NCBI GenBank assembly: GCA_035652815.1
Contig: DASRDB010000014.1
Coordinates: 62,001-126,000, forward strand
From: DASRDB01 sp035652815
GTDB lineage: Bacteria; Chloroflexota; Ktedonobacteria; Ktedonobacterales; Ktedonobacteraceae
Reading direction: 5' to 3'
DNA: 64,000 nt
Below are positions 42,872 to 50,761 of the stretch, one piece after another. Positions within the stretch are counted from its first letter, which is position 1. Every line of letters begins with the position of its first letter. The notes beneath the pieces were generated by a model. The model was not told where the DNA came from. It saw only the letters and a list, made by a program, of their open reading frames with translations, and did no database searches. A program made the position numbers and the translations under genes.

Positions 42872-43270
42872 TTACCACTCTTCCAGGTGCAGCCCAGCAA
42901 TCCATGTGAAATGATGGTCACGTGCAGCGAGCGTTAGCCCATACCGCATAGCAGTAGCAGCAATCCAAAGGTCATTTTCAGGACGCATCTGGCCTTTCAT
43001 ACGCTGTTCATGCTTAATATGTCCATAAACCCTGGCGGTTGCACTATCTACTGAAAGTACAGTAAGTAATTTGGCAAGCTGATCTACCTCAGCAAGACTT
43101 TTCTGCACATGTACCGAGTGTGCCGCTCCATAATATAGCTCGCCAAGCGCAACAGCAGATACATACAAAGCCTTTGCTTCAATTAAATGCTTTTGAATAG
43201 CTGCATCCTGTTTTAAGGAAAGGATAAGAACGCTTGAGTCTAGCAAATAACGCGAACTGCTAGTACTCAT
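42872..43270 (-). CDS. vapC: VapC-type PIN-domain toxin
   Basis: A 132-residue PIN-domain ribonuclease. Conserved acidic residues: D11 (YLLDSSVLI), E44 (ALGELYYGA), then PENDLWIAATAMRYG and ARDHHF near the end. Such toxins cleave tRNA or rRNA in translating cells. Its start overlaps the antitoxin stop by 11 bases. The pair is inserted between etfA and etfD. Confidence 0.93.
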   Translation of the reverse strand: MSTSSSRYLLDSSVLILSLKQDAAIQKHLIEAKALYVSAVALGELYYGAAHSVHVQKSLAEVDQLAKLLTVLSVDSATARVYGHIKHEQRMKGQMRPENDLWIAATAMRYGLTLAARDHHFTWIAGLHLEEW

Positions 43271-43508
43271 CAGGTTCGATCCTTTCGCAATCGCTTAATG
43301 CACGCTCCATCGCTTCTGCATCCTCCTGCGGAAGTGTCAAGCGCAGGAGAACCTTGCCAGGAGTCCCTGGTGGAAGTGTTGGCGTTGGTAAAGACTCAAG
43401 TGCTTGTTGCGTTTGCGCGAGCGCCTGAGCGTACTCAAGCACTCGCTGTTGATAGTCTGGCGAAAGTCGCTCGATAAGTACACGGATTTCTTCACCTGTG
43501 GTTGCCAT
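43260..43508 (-). CDS. vapB: Antitoxin partner of the PIN toxin
   Basis: An 82-residue protein: helical N-terminus (EIRVLIERLSPDYQQRVLEYA), a proline-rich middle and an acidic C-terminus (ERALSDCERIEPDEY) that would bind the toxin. AAGGAGG lies before the ATG. No AbrB- or MetJ-type fold is obvious, so it may be of the DUF-type VapB group; the antitoxin role is from the overlap with vapC. Confidence 0.8.
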   Translation of the reverse strand: MATTGEEIRVLIERLSPDYQQRVLEYAQALAQTQQALESLPTPTLPPGTPGKVLLRLTLPQEDAEAMERALSDCERIEPDEY

Positions 43509-43599
43509 GTGCGCCTCCTTAAAACCCGCTTCAAGCTAGCTCTCTGGCCTCATTATAGCATTCATGTCCATGCATTATCAGAACGACCGTTAGAGGCCA

Positions 43600-43761
43600 A
43601 TGATCTTTGAAAAATAAAAGGGTCCCATCCGGTAATGTCATCCTGAGCGCAGCGAAGGATCTCCGTCGCCCAGCCGAATCGCACGTCCGGCACGCAGATC
43701 CTTCGCTGCGCTCAGGATGACAGGGGGCGAGTACTGCCCCATATGTTGTCAAAGATCATTA
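43600..43761. mobile_element. MITE copy 9, between vapBC and etfA
   Basis: Core at 43636-43722, flanked by outer arms AATGATCTTTGA (43600 on) and TCAAAGATCATTA (43749-43761). These outer ends differ from the GTAGGGACGCG type. Confidence 0.8.
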
Positions 43762-43772
43762 CTCCTAATATT

Positions 43773-44738
43773 TTAATGAGCCTTACGCCGCTTCACCTCT
43801 TCAGTCAACTGGGGCAGGATGGTGATAACATCACCAATGACGCCCAGGTCGGCGACCGAGAAGATGGGGGCGTGTTCGTCTTTGTTGATGGCGATGATGT
43901 ATTTGGAACCTTTCATACCCGCGAGGTGCTGGATGGCTCCGCTGATGCCGCAAGCGATGTAGAGCGTCGGCTTGACGGTCTTGCCTGTCTGACCAATCTG
44001 ATAGCTGTAGGGCAGCCAGCCAGCATCTACGATAGCGCGGGTCGCGCCGGGTGCGCCGCCAAGCGCCTTCGCCAGTTCCTCTACAAGATGATAGTTCTCA
44101 GGCTTGCCGAGGCCGCGACCGCCGCTGACGATCACGCTGGCATCCTCAAGTTCGGGGCCTTCGCTCTGCACTTCGACGCGCTCAAGAATCTTGATGCTCT
44201 GCGACTCCGAGTTGAGCGAGGCGTTGATATTTTCCACCTCGGCGGTCTTGCCCTCGGTGCGCTGGACCGCGAAGGCTTTGGGGCGTGTCAGGACGATACC
44301 CGTACCCTGCGGCAGGGTAGCGGTGACAAGATTTTCGCCGCCCCAGGGAACCGTCACCTTCAGTTCGTCGCCGTCGAATTGCAGGTCGGTGGCGTCGGTG
44401 ATAATACCCAGGTTGTTACGGGCAGCAAGGCGGGCGGCGATATCGCGCAAGTCGTAGGTTGTCGCGAACATCAACAGGCCGGGTTGTTGCTGCTGAAGCA
44501 ACTGGCTGATCGTATCTACGGCGGGCAAAGTGAGGTAGGTATCATAGGCCGGGTCGGCATGCGCATAGACCTTCTCCGCGCCGTATTCGCCAAGCGTGGG
44601 AGCGACTTCGGCAGCGTTCGAGCCAAGTACAATCGCTTCGGCGCGTCCCAGTTGCGCTGCCTTGCCCAGCACCTCCAGCGAGGAACGAGCGGGCTGACCA
44701 TTCTCCAGTTCGACCAGCACCCAGATTGTTTTTGCCAT
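43773..44738 (-). CDS. etfA: Electron transfer flavoprotein alpha subunit
   Basis: A 321-residue EtfA that binds FAD and, with EtfB, carries electrons from acyl-CoA dehydrogenases. The C-terminal FAD domain shows VIVSGGRGLGKPENYHLVEE, PYSYQIGQTGKTVKPTLYIA, CGISGAIQHLAGM and IAINKDEHAPIF, all family signatures. It is 15 bases downstream of etfB in one operon. The adjacent MITE and vapBC separate it from etfD. Confidence 0.97.
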   Translation of the reverse strand: MAKTIWVLVELENGQPARSSLEVLGKAAQLGRAEAIVLGSNAAEVAPTLGEYGAEKVYAHADPAYDTYLTLPAVDTISQLLQQQQPGLLMFATTYDLRDIAARLAARNNLGIITDATDLQFDGDELKVTVPWGGENLVTATLPQGTGIVLTRPKAFAVQRTEGKTAEVENINASLNSESQSIKILERVEVQSEGPELEDASVIVSGGRGLGKPENYHLVEELAKALGGAPGATRAIVDAGWLPYSYQIGQTGKTVKPTLYIACGISGAIQHLAGMKGSKYIIAINKDEHAPIFSVADLGVIGDVITILPQLTEEVKRRKAH

Positions 44739-44753
44739 GTTCTTTCTCTCCTC

Positions 44754-45539
44754 CTAAAGCAACTGGTAACGCTGCAAGAAGTCAGCGATCACCTGCGCGG
44801 CATTGCCTTCATCTTTGACAATCTGCCCGGCGGCACGCGCTTCGACCTTGCCGATGGTCAGCACCCGCTCGCGAGCGCCAGCTTCGCCAACCTGCGAGGC
44901 ATCAATCCCCAGGTCTTTCAGGGTAAGCTGCGTAAAGGGCTTTTTCTTCGCGCCCATAATGCCCTTCATGGTCGGGTAGATGGCCTCGAAGGAGCCGCTA
45001 GCGATGGTGACAACGGCGGGTACAGGCGCTTCAACCGTCTGGTAACCGGTCTGCGTCACGCGCTTGATAACAGCTTTCTGGCCCTCGACGCGAATCTCGC
45101 GGGCGAAGGTAAGCTGGGGCAGGCCGAGAAATTCGGCAATCGCGCCCGGCACCATGCCGGTATAGCCATCGGTACTCTCGGTGGAGCAGAAAATAAGATC
45201 GGGGTTTTCTTTCTTGAGAACGGCAGCCAGCACACGCGCCGTACTGAGCGCATCGGAACCGGCGAGCGCGGGGTCAGTCACCAGAATCGCGCTATCAACA
45301 CCCATCGCCAGGGCGCGCCGCATCGCTTCCTGCGCGCTGGTGGGTCCCATGCTCACCGCGACCACCTGGCTATTGCCAATCGTGTCACGGAGTTTGATAG
45401 CGGCGGAAATAGTGCTTTCATCACCCGGATCAAGCACCAGCGAAACACCACTGCGCACCAGCCGTTTGGTGTTCGGATCAAGCTTGCTAACAACGGTGTT
45501 GGGGTCCGGGATCTGTTTGATACAGACGTAAATCTTCAT
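44754..45539 (-). CDS. etfB: Electron transfer flavoprotein beta subunit
   Basis: A 261-residue EtfB. Signature segments: KQIPDPNTVVSK at the start, PGDESTISAAIKLRD, VAVSMGPTSAQEAMRRALAMG, STDGYTGMVPGAIAEFLGLPQ and MKGIMGAKKKP. It is the first gene of the etfBA operon, preceded by a good promoter and GAGG near the ATG. Confidence 0.97.
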   Translation of the reverse strand: MKIYVCIKQIPDPNTVVSKLDPNTKRLVRSGVSLVLDPGDESTISAAIKLRDTIGNSQVVAVSMGPTSAQEAMRRALAMGVDSAILVTDPALAGSDALSTARVLAAVLKKENPDLIFCSTESTDGYTGMVPGAIAEFLGLPQLTFAREIRVEGQKAVIKRVTQTGYQTVEAPVPAVVTIASGSFEAIYPTMKGIMGAKKKPFTQLTLKDLGIDASQVGEAGARERVLTIGKVEARAAGQIVKDEGNAAQVIADFLQRYQLL

Positions 45540-45609
45540 CGATATGCCTCAACTTTATATGTACGAAACTCGGTATAAAGGTAGCCCATGCATATTCTTC
45601 GGCTATCTT

Positions 45610-45639
45610 ATTGTACCTGCCGTAAAAAGCGAGTGTCAA
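45610..45639 (-). promoter_or_regulatory. Promoter of etfBA
   Basis: On the minus strand TTGACA (45639-45634), an 18-base spacer and TACAAT (45615-45610), 71 bases before the etfB ATG. Confidence 0.75.
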
Positions 45640-45693
45640 CGTTGCCAGCTAACGGCTGTAGGGGGTTCCAGTTAACAAACTGAATGGAAGGGG

Positions 45694-47040
45694 TTATATC
45701 GTGTGAGCTTGCGCAAGAATCTGCTGGGTAACGCTTTGTTCGTAAGGGCTGGCAGCAAGCAAAAACGGCCAGGAATGTTGCGCCGGGCTATCAACAGCGA
45801 GCAACACCCCGAAGCGATACAGGCATTCAGCTACTGGCTTCGCTGTTATCGTACCATTAGCCGCCTGCAAATACGCTTCCGCCACACATCCGGCGGCTGA
45901 ATTGGTTCCCGACACATACTTCCACACGACCTGCTCATTGCTACCTGCAAAGGTAAGCAGTCGAGGCTCAATTCCCACTTCGTAGCGCGCAGCTTCACAG
46001 GCTGGATTGCCAATCACTGAACGGTCAATCGTCGCATCATGATAGATATCTACCTGCCAGTTGGAGCCATTCCAATGAATAGAAAACGCCATCAAGAATA
46101 ACTGCATCTGAGGCGGATCAGATTGAAATTGGACAATAACCTTACCTGCCGCAGTGTAATAATCCCAGAAAGGGGCTATAGGAGCCAAAACAGTCCAATG
46201 ACTTTCCGAAGTTTGCCCACTATTAGAATTAAAAAGGCACATACTAAAACAGCTTTGCCCCTCATTTGTGCAATTGGCAACATCGTCAATCAGTCCTGCC
46301 AAATCATCACAAGGCGTATTCGTTGTTCCTGCCTGGCTTTGCGGCGTATATTGAAAATGGAGTACTGCATGAACTGGCTCGGTTGCCAACTTTATAGTTG
46401 GGGGTGCATAAACACTACTTCCTGGCGTTTGTGGATTATCTACAAAGCGCTCACCCGGTTGGACCGTATCCGTTCCCTGCAACTGGTTGAGCCTCTGTTG
46501 TATAGCACTCATAAGGGCATTCTGATGTTCAGGAGCAAGGTCAGTCAACGACCTTAAAAAACTGATCAAGTAGGCAGTAATTTGATGTCCATTAGAGCCA
46601 GGAAAAGTTTGTGGCGAATTATCTCCCTCGCAACTATCTCCTTCAAAACGCACCGGAATATACAGCACGCAATGCTCCGGTGGAAACGGGTCTGCATGCC
46701 AGTCTACTTGATGAATGCCTATCGAAAGTGTAAGCGGCGCTAATCTTGAATCTGGGGTTGGCAGCGGCTTAAGCACATGTCCATCGACTGAGATTGTTCC
46801 CCAGGGGGGCGATTGGATAAAATAAAATTGATTGCTTCCCGCAGGCAAGGAGGGTGTCGGCGTAACGCCGGATACCCTGGCTCCCTGGGTAAGACGGGTG
46901 AACGTGAAGATGCATCCGCCAATTAACACAACTAGCAAAACTAAAATGCCAAGCAGAATGAAGGGCTTGATGGAACGTCGCCGTTCCAGCCCTTCGTCCT
47001 CGTCATCCTCTGGAAAGAACCAGTCTTCTCGTTCATCCAT
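45694..47040 (-). CDS. Single-span exported protein, unknown
   Basis: A 448-residue protein. An acidic N-terminus (DEREDWFFPEDDEDEG) precedes one membrane helix near residues 27-49. The exported remainder begins with a PEGA-like beta segment (PPWGTISVDGHVLKPLP) and contains about ten cysteines, some probably in disulfides. No catalytic motif is evident. It is downstream of, and on the same strand as, the Cys-rich protein, thioredoxin and MauE-like genes, and may be a further client of that oxidative-folding set (inference). Confidence 0.7.
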   Translation of the reverse strand: MDEREDWFFPEDDEDEGLERRRSIKPFILLGILVLLVVLIGGCIFTFTRLTQGARVSGVTPTPSLPAGSNQFYFIQSPPWGTISVDGHVLKPLPTPDSRLAPLTLSIGIHQVDWHADPFPPEHCVLYIPVRFEGDSCEGDNSPQTFPGSNGHQITAYLISFLRSLTDLAPEHQNALMSAIQQRLNQLQGTDTVQPGERFVDNPQTPGSSVYAPPTIKLATEPVHAVLHFQYTPQSQAGTTNTPCDDLAGLIDDVANCTNEGQSCFSMCLFNSNSGQTSESHWTVLAPIAPFWDYYTAAGKVIVQFQSDPPQMQLFLMAFSIHWNGSNWQVDIYHDATIDRSVIGNPACEAARYEVGIEPRLLTFAGSNEQVVWKYVSGTNSAAGCVAEAYLQAANGTITAKPVAECLYRFGVLLAVDSPAQHSWPFLLAASPYEQSVTQQILAQAHTI

Positions 47041-47067
47041 AACTGTTCATAAAACTTCTAGTATTTA

Positions 47068-47391
47068 CTAGCAACTGCAACTAACAGCACAACCTGATCC
47101 ACTATTCGTAGTACAGTTAGGTTCACAACCTGTTTGGTAAGTGTAAGTTATAAAGTAACTTCCATATCCTGCATGCGCGCAATTACCATTAAGTACACAA
47201 CTAGTGACGTGGCAATTCCTGGGACACCATTGATAACAATCAGGTTCGGTAATCTGCGCATAGACCGGTGAGGAGACTCCTAGACCGAGGCCAGCAACAG
47301 CTATTCCGGCTGCTACCTGTTTCATCCACTGGAATAAGCCCCGACGCGAGCGAGATGTGGTTAACTCCGCAAGTTCCGATTTATTGTCCAC
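47068..47391 (-). CDS. Small Tat-type exported protein with 12 cysteines, MauA-like
   Basis: A 107-residue precursor read from GTG at 47391, chosen because AAAGGAG lies six bases upstream. Residues about 13-45 form a twin-arginine-type signal (SRRGLFQWMKQVAAG, hydrophobic stretch, SSPVYA). The mature part has only about 62 residues but 12 cysteines in patterns such as DCYQWCPRNC and GCAVSCSC. The methylamine dehydrogenase light chain (MauA) is likewise Tat-exported with 12 cysteines in six disulfides, and here MauE- and MauD/TlpA-like genes are immediately upstream. The similarity is weak; a disulfide-rich peptide or RiPP-like product is an alternative. Confidence 0.72.
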   Translation of the reverse strand: MDNKSELAELTTSRSRRGLFQWMKQVAAGIAVAGLGLGVSSPVYAQITEPDCYQWCPRNCHVTSCVLNGNCAHAGYGSYFITYTYQTGCEPNCTTNSGSGCAVSCSC

Positions 47392-47459
47392 CGTAGACTC
47401 CTTTCTGTGCTGAACCTTCTTAGGCACAACGAGACGCAACGTTTAGTCAAACACACCTA

Positions 47460-47987
47460 TCAAGCCACTGTATGAGTAGGAAAAGCTCGTGCCATTAAGC
47501 TCTCCAGATGTTCGTTATCATTAAGTGGCCCTTTTGCCCGAATAAACCCTGCCTCATCTATGGCAAACACAAATGGTCTGACATTGACATGATAAGCAGC
47601 ACCTACATCAAAATCGGGCGTTAGAATTGGTATCTGTGCATTATGCTCCAGAGCATAAGCACGATTCTTCTCAAAATCTAGACTACCAACTACAAGTACT
47701 GTTACACCTTGAACCTCTTCTAAGAACTTATTAAGCAATTGAACAGTTCCGGCACATGGAACACATCCAGGAGCAACAAAAGCCAAAATTCTTCGTTGTC
47801 CTTGTAGACTTTTTAGCTTAAATCTCCTTCCATATTGATCCCTTGCTTCAAATGAGGAGGCTTGCTCTCCTACCGCAAGCCCCCATTCTCCAGTAGAATT
47901 CTTCTGTGTGCTGGAAGCTACTTGCTGGCGCAATTCCCCTAAGCCGCGTAATAGGAGTACTAATAAGACTGTCTCAAAAAGCACCAA
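47460..47987 (-). CDS. TlpA/MauD-like thioredoxin-fold protein
   Basis: An exported thioredoxin-fold protein of the peroxiredoxin/TlpA type with the redox motif CVPC (FVAPGCVPCAGTV). The frame shown starts at TTG 47987. The membrane helix, however, extends upstream (STIWIVSIIALWALV), where no ATG, GTG or TTG exists before the stop. An AAAGGGG three to six bases before two ATT codons (48032, 48029) suggests a rare ATT start. It probably supplies or isomerises disulfides in the Cys-rich product, like MauD. The start is uncertain. Confidence 0.85.
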   Translation of the reverse strand: MVLFETVLLVLLLRGLGELRQQVASSTQKNSTGEWGLAVGEQASSFEARDQYGRRFKLKSLQGQRRILAFVAPGCVPCAGTVQLLNKFLEEVQGVTVLVVGSLDFEKNRAYALEHNAQIPILTPDFDVGAAYHVNVRPFVFAIDEAGFIRAKGPLNDNEHLESLMARAFPTHTVA

Positions 47988-48060
47988 TGCCCATAAAGCA
48001 ATGATACTTACTATCCAAATTGTCGAAATAATGCACCCCTTTCATTTAGCCCGGCTTAAA

Positions 48061-48645
48061 CTACAAAGAACGGCGTATTACTCGTATAAAGTTCAGCAAA
48101 ACAAGAACACACGCTACTATGCCTACCAGCATAATGACTGGAACCGTAGTATTAAGCAAGTTATTACCCGACAAAGAAGAACCTTTGCTTAACGAAGCCA
48201 TCGTAAGACTATCAGGGGGTGTACACAAAAGAAGAATAAAACAGAGTACTAATACACAGTTACGACCAACTAACCACCATGAAATTATATGATTGCCTAT
48301 TATGCCCCCGCAATGACAGGAAAGGTCAGTGCGTCCTCGAAAAAGATTTATAATGATGGCAACACTAAACATGATAAAAGCTATGCCGCCAATGATTACT
48401 GCTACCTCAAATAAAAAGCTGCTGATTAACCCTAATCCTATTCCCACTTCAAGTATGGGAATACAGAATGACAATATCCTGGAAAACGCAAACCTGGTAT
48501 CTAACGTTGGTGGCACTATCTGATAATCTCGAATACCTTGCTGAAGACGGCGACGGTGAGCAAATTTGCTCATGCTTGTGCTAAGACAAATAAGACCAAG
48601 CAATAAGCGAAGAAATAAATGGATGCTTGCACCCATTAGATCCAT
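48061..48645 (-). CDS. MauE/DoxX-like membrane protein
   Basis: A 194-residue, four- to five-helix membrane protein of the methylamine-utilisation MauE family. Cysteines in FRGRTDLSCHCGG form the CxC redox motif found in such proteins, on a loop after helix 3. MauE is thought to donate or remove electrons for disulfide formation in exported Cys-rich proteins. AGGAG lies ten bases before the ATG. It is the first of the mauE-tlpA-cysteine-rich gene set. Confidence 0.87.
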   Translation of the reverse strand: MDLMGASIHLFLRLLLGLICLSTSMSKFAHRRRLQQGIRDYQIVPPTLDTRFAFSRILSFCIPILEVGIGLGLISSFLFEVAVIIGGIAFIMFSVAIIINLFRGRTDLSCHCGGIIGNHIISWWLVGRNCVLVLCFILLLCTPPDSLTMASLSKGSSLSGNNLLNTTVPVIMLVGIVACVLVLLNFIRVIRRSL

Positions 48646-48801
48646 TGCTGTACTCCTGAGCTTCTTTATGCAGTCAAAAATAAATTAGCAAGCAATTAGC
48701 ACTGAAAGTAAGTATAGATACCTGGAGACAAAAACACAATCTCCTTTTGTTGATTTTCTGTTGATACTCGTTCCTAAGAATATGAAATAGTATCTCTTGG
48801 C

Positions 48802-49422
48802 TTACTTTTTTCTTTCAGGCAGACGAAGATACTTTAATTGCTCTCTCGTAATATGTAATTTGCGTAAAATATGTAATACGTGAGATCGAACAGTTACTTG
48901 AAAAATACAGAGATGCTCTGCAATTTCCATATCTTCTAGACCTTCGACTAATAAATAAAGTACCTCTCGTTCACGGGAGGTAAGTTTATCGAGGCAAATT
49001 GGAGTTGTAAATGACTCTTCTTGAGCAACCCCTTGAATTAAAAGTGGTGCAATAACGGGATCAAGGATAAAAATTTTGGCTCTCATCTTGGCAATATAAG
49101 ACACCGCAAATTCAAATAACTCTATCGAACTGGTGTCAAGAAAATATCCTACTCCTCCATGTTTGCAAACAGCTTGTAGCATCTCCATTTCAAATTTGTC
49201 AGCGAGTAAGATAAATGGCTTATTTGTCACAACTGTAAAATCTGAAAGAATGGATTTATGAACAAGTATAAGATCCAAAAAATGTGACAAAAGCAGTTTA
49301 TGCAACGCCATTAATGTATTTGCATCATAAACATGGTCAACCCTCGGAATTTTTGAGATGCGAACTTTAAGTCTTAAACAAGCATCCTCTCTTGGCTCAG
49401 CTATTACAATCGACAATCCCAT
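48802..49422 (-). CDS. LuxR/NarL-type regulator with degenerate receiver
   Basis: A 206-residue protein. The C-terminal 60 residues are a LuxR DNA-binding domain (LDKLTSREREVLYLLVEGLE, IAEHLCIFQVTVRSHVLHIL). The N-terminal 125 residues are receiver-like (SIVIAEPREDACLRLKVR), but the phosphorylated Asp position reads His (LDLILVHKSIL), so it probably works without phosphorylation. It is upstream of, and on the same strand as, the mauE-like cluster and likely controls it. The gene is AT-rich compared with its neighbours. Confidence 0.85.
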   Translation of the reverse strand: MGLSIVIAEPREDACLRLKVRISKIPRVDHVYDANTLMALHKLLLSHFLDLILVHKSILSDFTVVTNKPFILLADKFEMEMLQAVCKHGGVGYFLDTSSIELFEFAVSYIAKMRAKIFILDPVIAPLLIQGVAQEESFTTPICLDKLTSREREVLYLLVEGLEDMEIAEHLCIFQVTVRSHVLHILRKLHITREQLKYLRLPERKK

Positions 49423-49696
49423 TTGCTCAACCTTTCCAATTTTTAGTCAAAAGGAAAAACCTTTAATCCTGGCACTGGAATACTTTATATATTATACAGA
49501 TTTTAACAGAAGGATTCAAGCAAGAGATGTAAGATACAGCTTGCATCAAATCGCTTTCATACTATGAAAGTGCCATCTTGCCCTGCCATCTTCTCCACTG
49601 TTAAGTCTTCTCGATTTATGCCACACTCTTCACCCTCCATACGTGTAGTAGTTGAGTGTTCCACACAAGCAAAGGTTCAAGAGGAGAACATTTTTC
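49423..49696. other. Divergent intergenic region, LuxR / aldo-keto reductase
   Basis: An AT-rich gap of 274 bases. It must hold promoters for both divergent genes; the TTTATATATTATAC stretch near 49484-49497 is a candidate. I see no gene. Confidence 0.4.
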
Positions 49697-50653
49697 ATGA
49701 AAACACGACAATTTGGGAATACAGATATGCAGACAACTCCCATTGGGCTGGGAGCATGGGCGATTGGCGGCGGCGGTTGGGATGCTGGCTGGGGGCCACA
49801 GGACGATCAGGAATCGATTGCCACGATCAAGCGGGCGCTTGACCTGGGCATTAACTGGATTGATACGGCGGCGGTCTATGGACTTGGACATTCGGAAGAG
49901 ATCGTAGGGAAAGCGATTCGCGGTAGGGATTGGCAACCCTACATCTTTACCAAGTGTTCGCTCGTCTGGGACGAACATCGCAAAGTTTCAAGTCGTTTGA
50001 AGGCCGATTCTGTCAAGCGCGAGGCCGAGGCCAGCCTGAAACGCCTGCGCGTAGACGTCATCGACCTGTACCAGATTCACTGGCCCAACCCTGACGAGGA
50101 CATCGAAGAGGGCCTGGGCGCGATGGTGAAGCTGCAAGAAGAGGGCAAGATTCGCTACATCGGTGTCTCAAACTTCAATGTCGAACAGTTGCGCCGGGCG
50201 ATGAAGGTTGCCCCGATCAGTTCGTTACAGCCACCTTATTCGCTCATTCACCGGGAAGCGGAGCAGGATGTACTGCCTTTCTGCGAGGAAAACAATATCG
50301 CCGTGATCGTCTATTCGCCAATGGCTTCAGGCTTGCTGACAGGCTCGATGACGAAGGAGCGCATAGAAAACCTGCCGGAAGATGACTGGCGCAAGCGCAA
50401 CGAAGATTTCCAGGAGCCGCGCCTCTCTCGCCACCTGAAGCTGGCCGAAGTACTGAGCGAAATTGGCTTCATGCACAATCGCACTGCTGGCGAAGTGGCA
50501 GTCGCCTGGACGCTGCACAATCCGGCTGTCACCGGAGCCATCGTCGGGGCGCGCCGTCCCGAACAGATCGAAAACCTGGTCGGAGCCGCCGAGTTCCGCC
50601 TATCGGATTCTGAGATGGAAAAAATTCACGAGTTCCTGCAACAAAATCCGTAA
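49697..50653 (+). CDS. Aldo/keto reductase
   Basis: A 318-residue NADPH-dependent (alpha/beta)8-barrel reductase. The catalytic residues are in place: Asp and Tyr in DTAAVYGLGHSEEIVG, Lys in PYIFTKC, His in DLYQIHWPNPD. The cofactor-binding part shows IGVSNFNVEQL and GAIVGARRPEQIENLVGA. It belongs to the bacterial AKR group that reduces small aldehydes or sugars; the substrate is unknown. GAGGAGAA precedes the ATG at 49697. A terminator follows. Confidence 0.94.
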   Translation: MKTRQFGNTDMQTTPIGLGAWAIGGGGWDAGWGPQDDQESIATIKRALDLGINWIDTAAVYGLGHSEEIVGKAIRGRDWQPYIFTKCSLVWDEHRKVSSRLKADSVKREAEASLKRLRVDVIDLYQIHWPNPDEDIEEGLGAMVKLQEEGKIRYIGVSNFNVEQLRRAMKVAPISSLQPPYSLIHREAEQDVLPFCEENNIAVIVYSPMASGLLTGSMTKERIENLPEDDWRKRNEDFQEPRLSRHLKLAEVLSEIGFMHNRTAGEVAVAWTLHNPAVTGAIVGARRPEQIENLVGAAEFRLSDSEMEKIHEFLQQNP

Positions 50654-50663
50654 CAAGCGATAA

Positions 50664-50710
50664 AACAGCGTCCAGGTTATGCTCGATTTCGCGCCGACCT
50701 GGGCGCTGTT
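50664..50710 (+). terminator. Rho-independent terminator after the aldo/keto reductase gene
   Basis: AACAGCGTCCAGGT (50664-50677) pairs with ACCTGGGCGCTGTT (50697-50710), with one T-G wobble, then TCGTTATT. Confidence 0.7.
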
Positions 50711-50761
50711 TCGTTATTACAGTAGGAACTCGAAAACCTGTTGTAAAGCGAGAACAGCCAG

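Noticed and set aside
43743..45578. A 611-codon open frame opposite etfA-etfB
   Set aside because: Antisense shadow of two well-conserved genes; it also crosses their intergenic gap and has no recognisable protein features.
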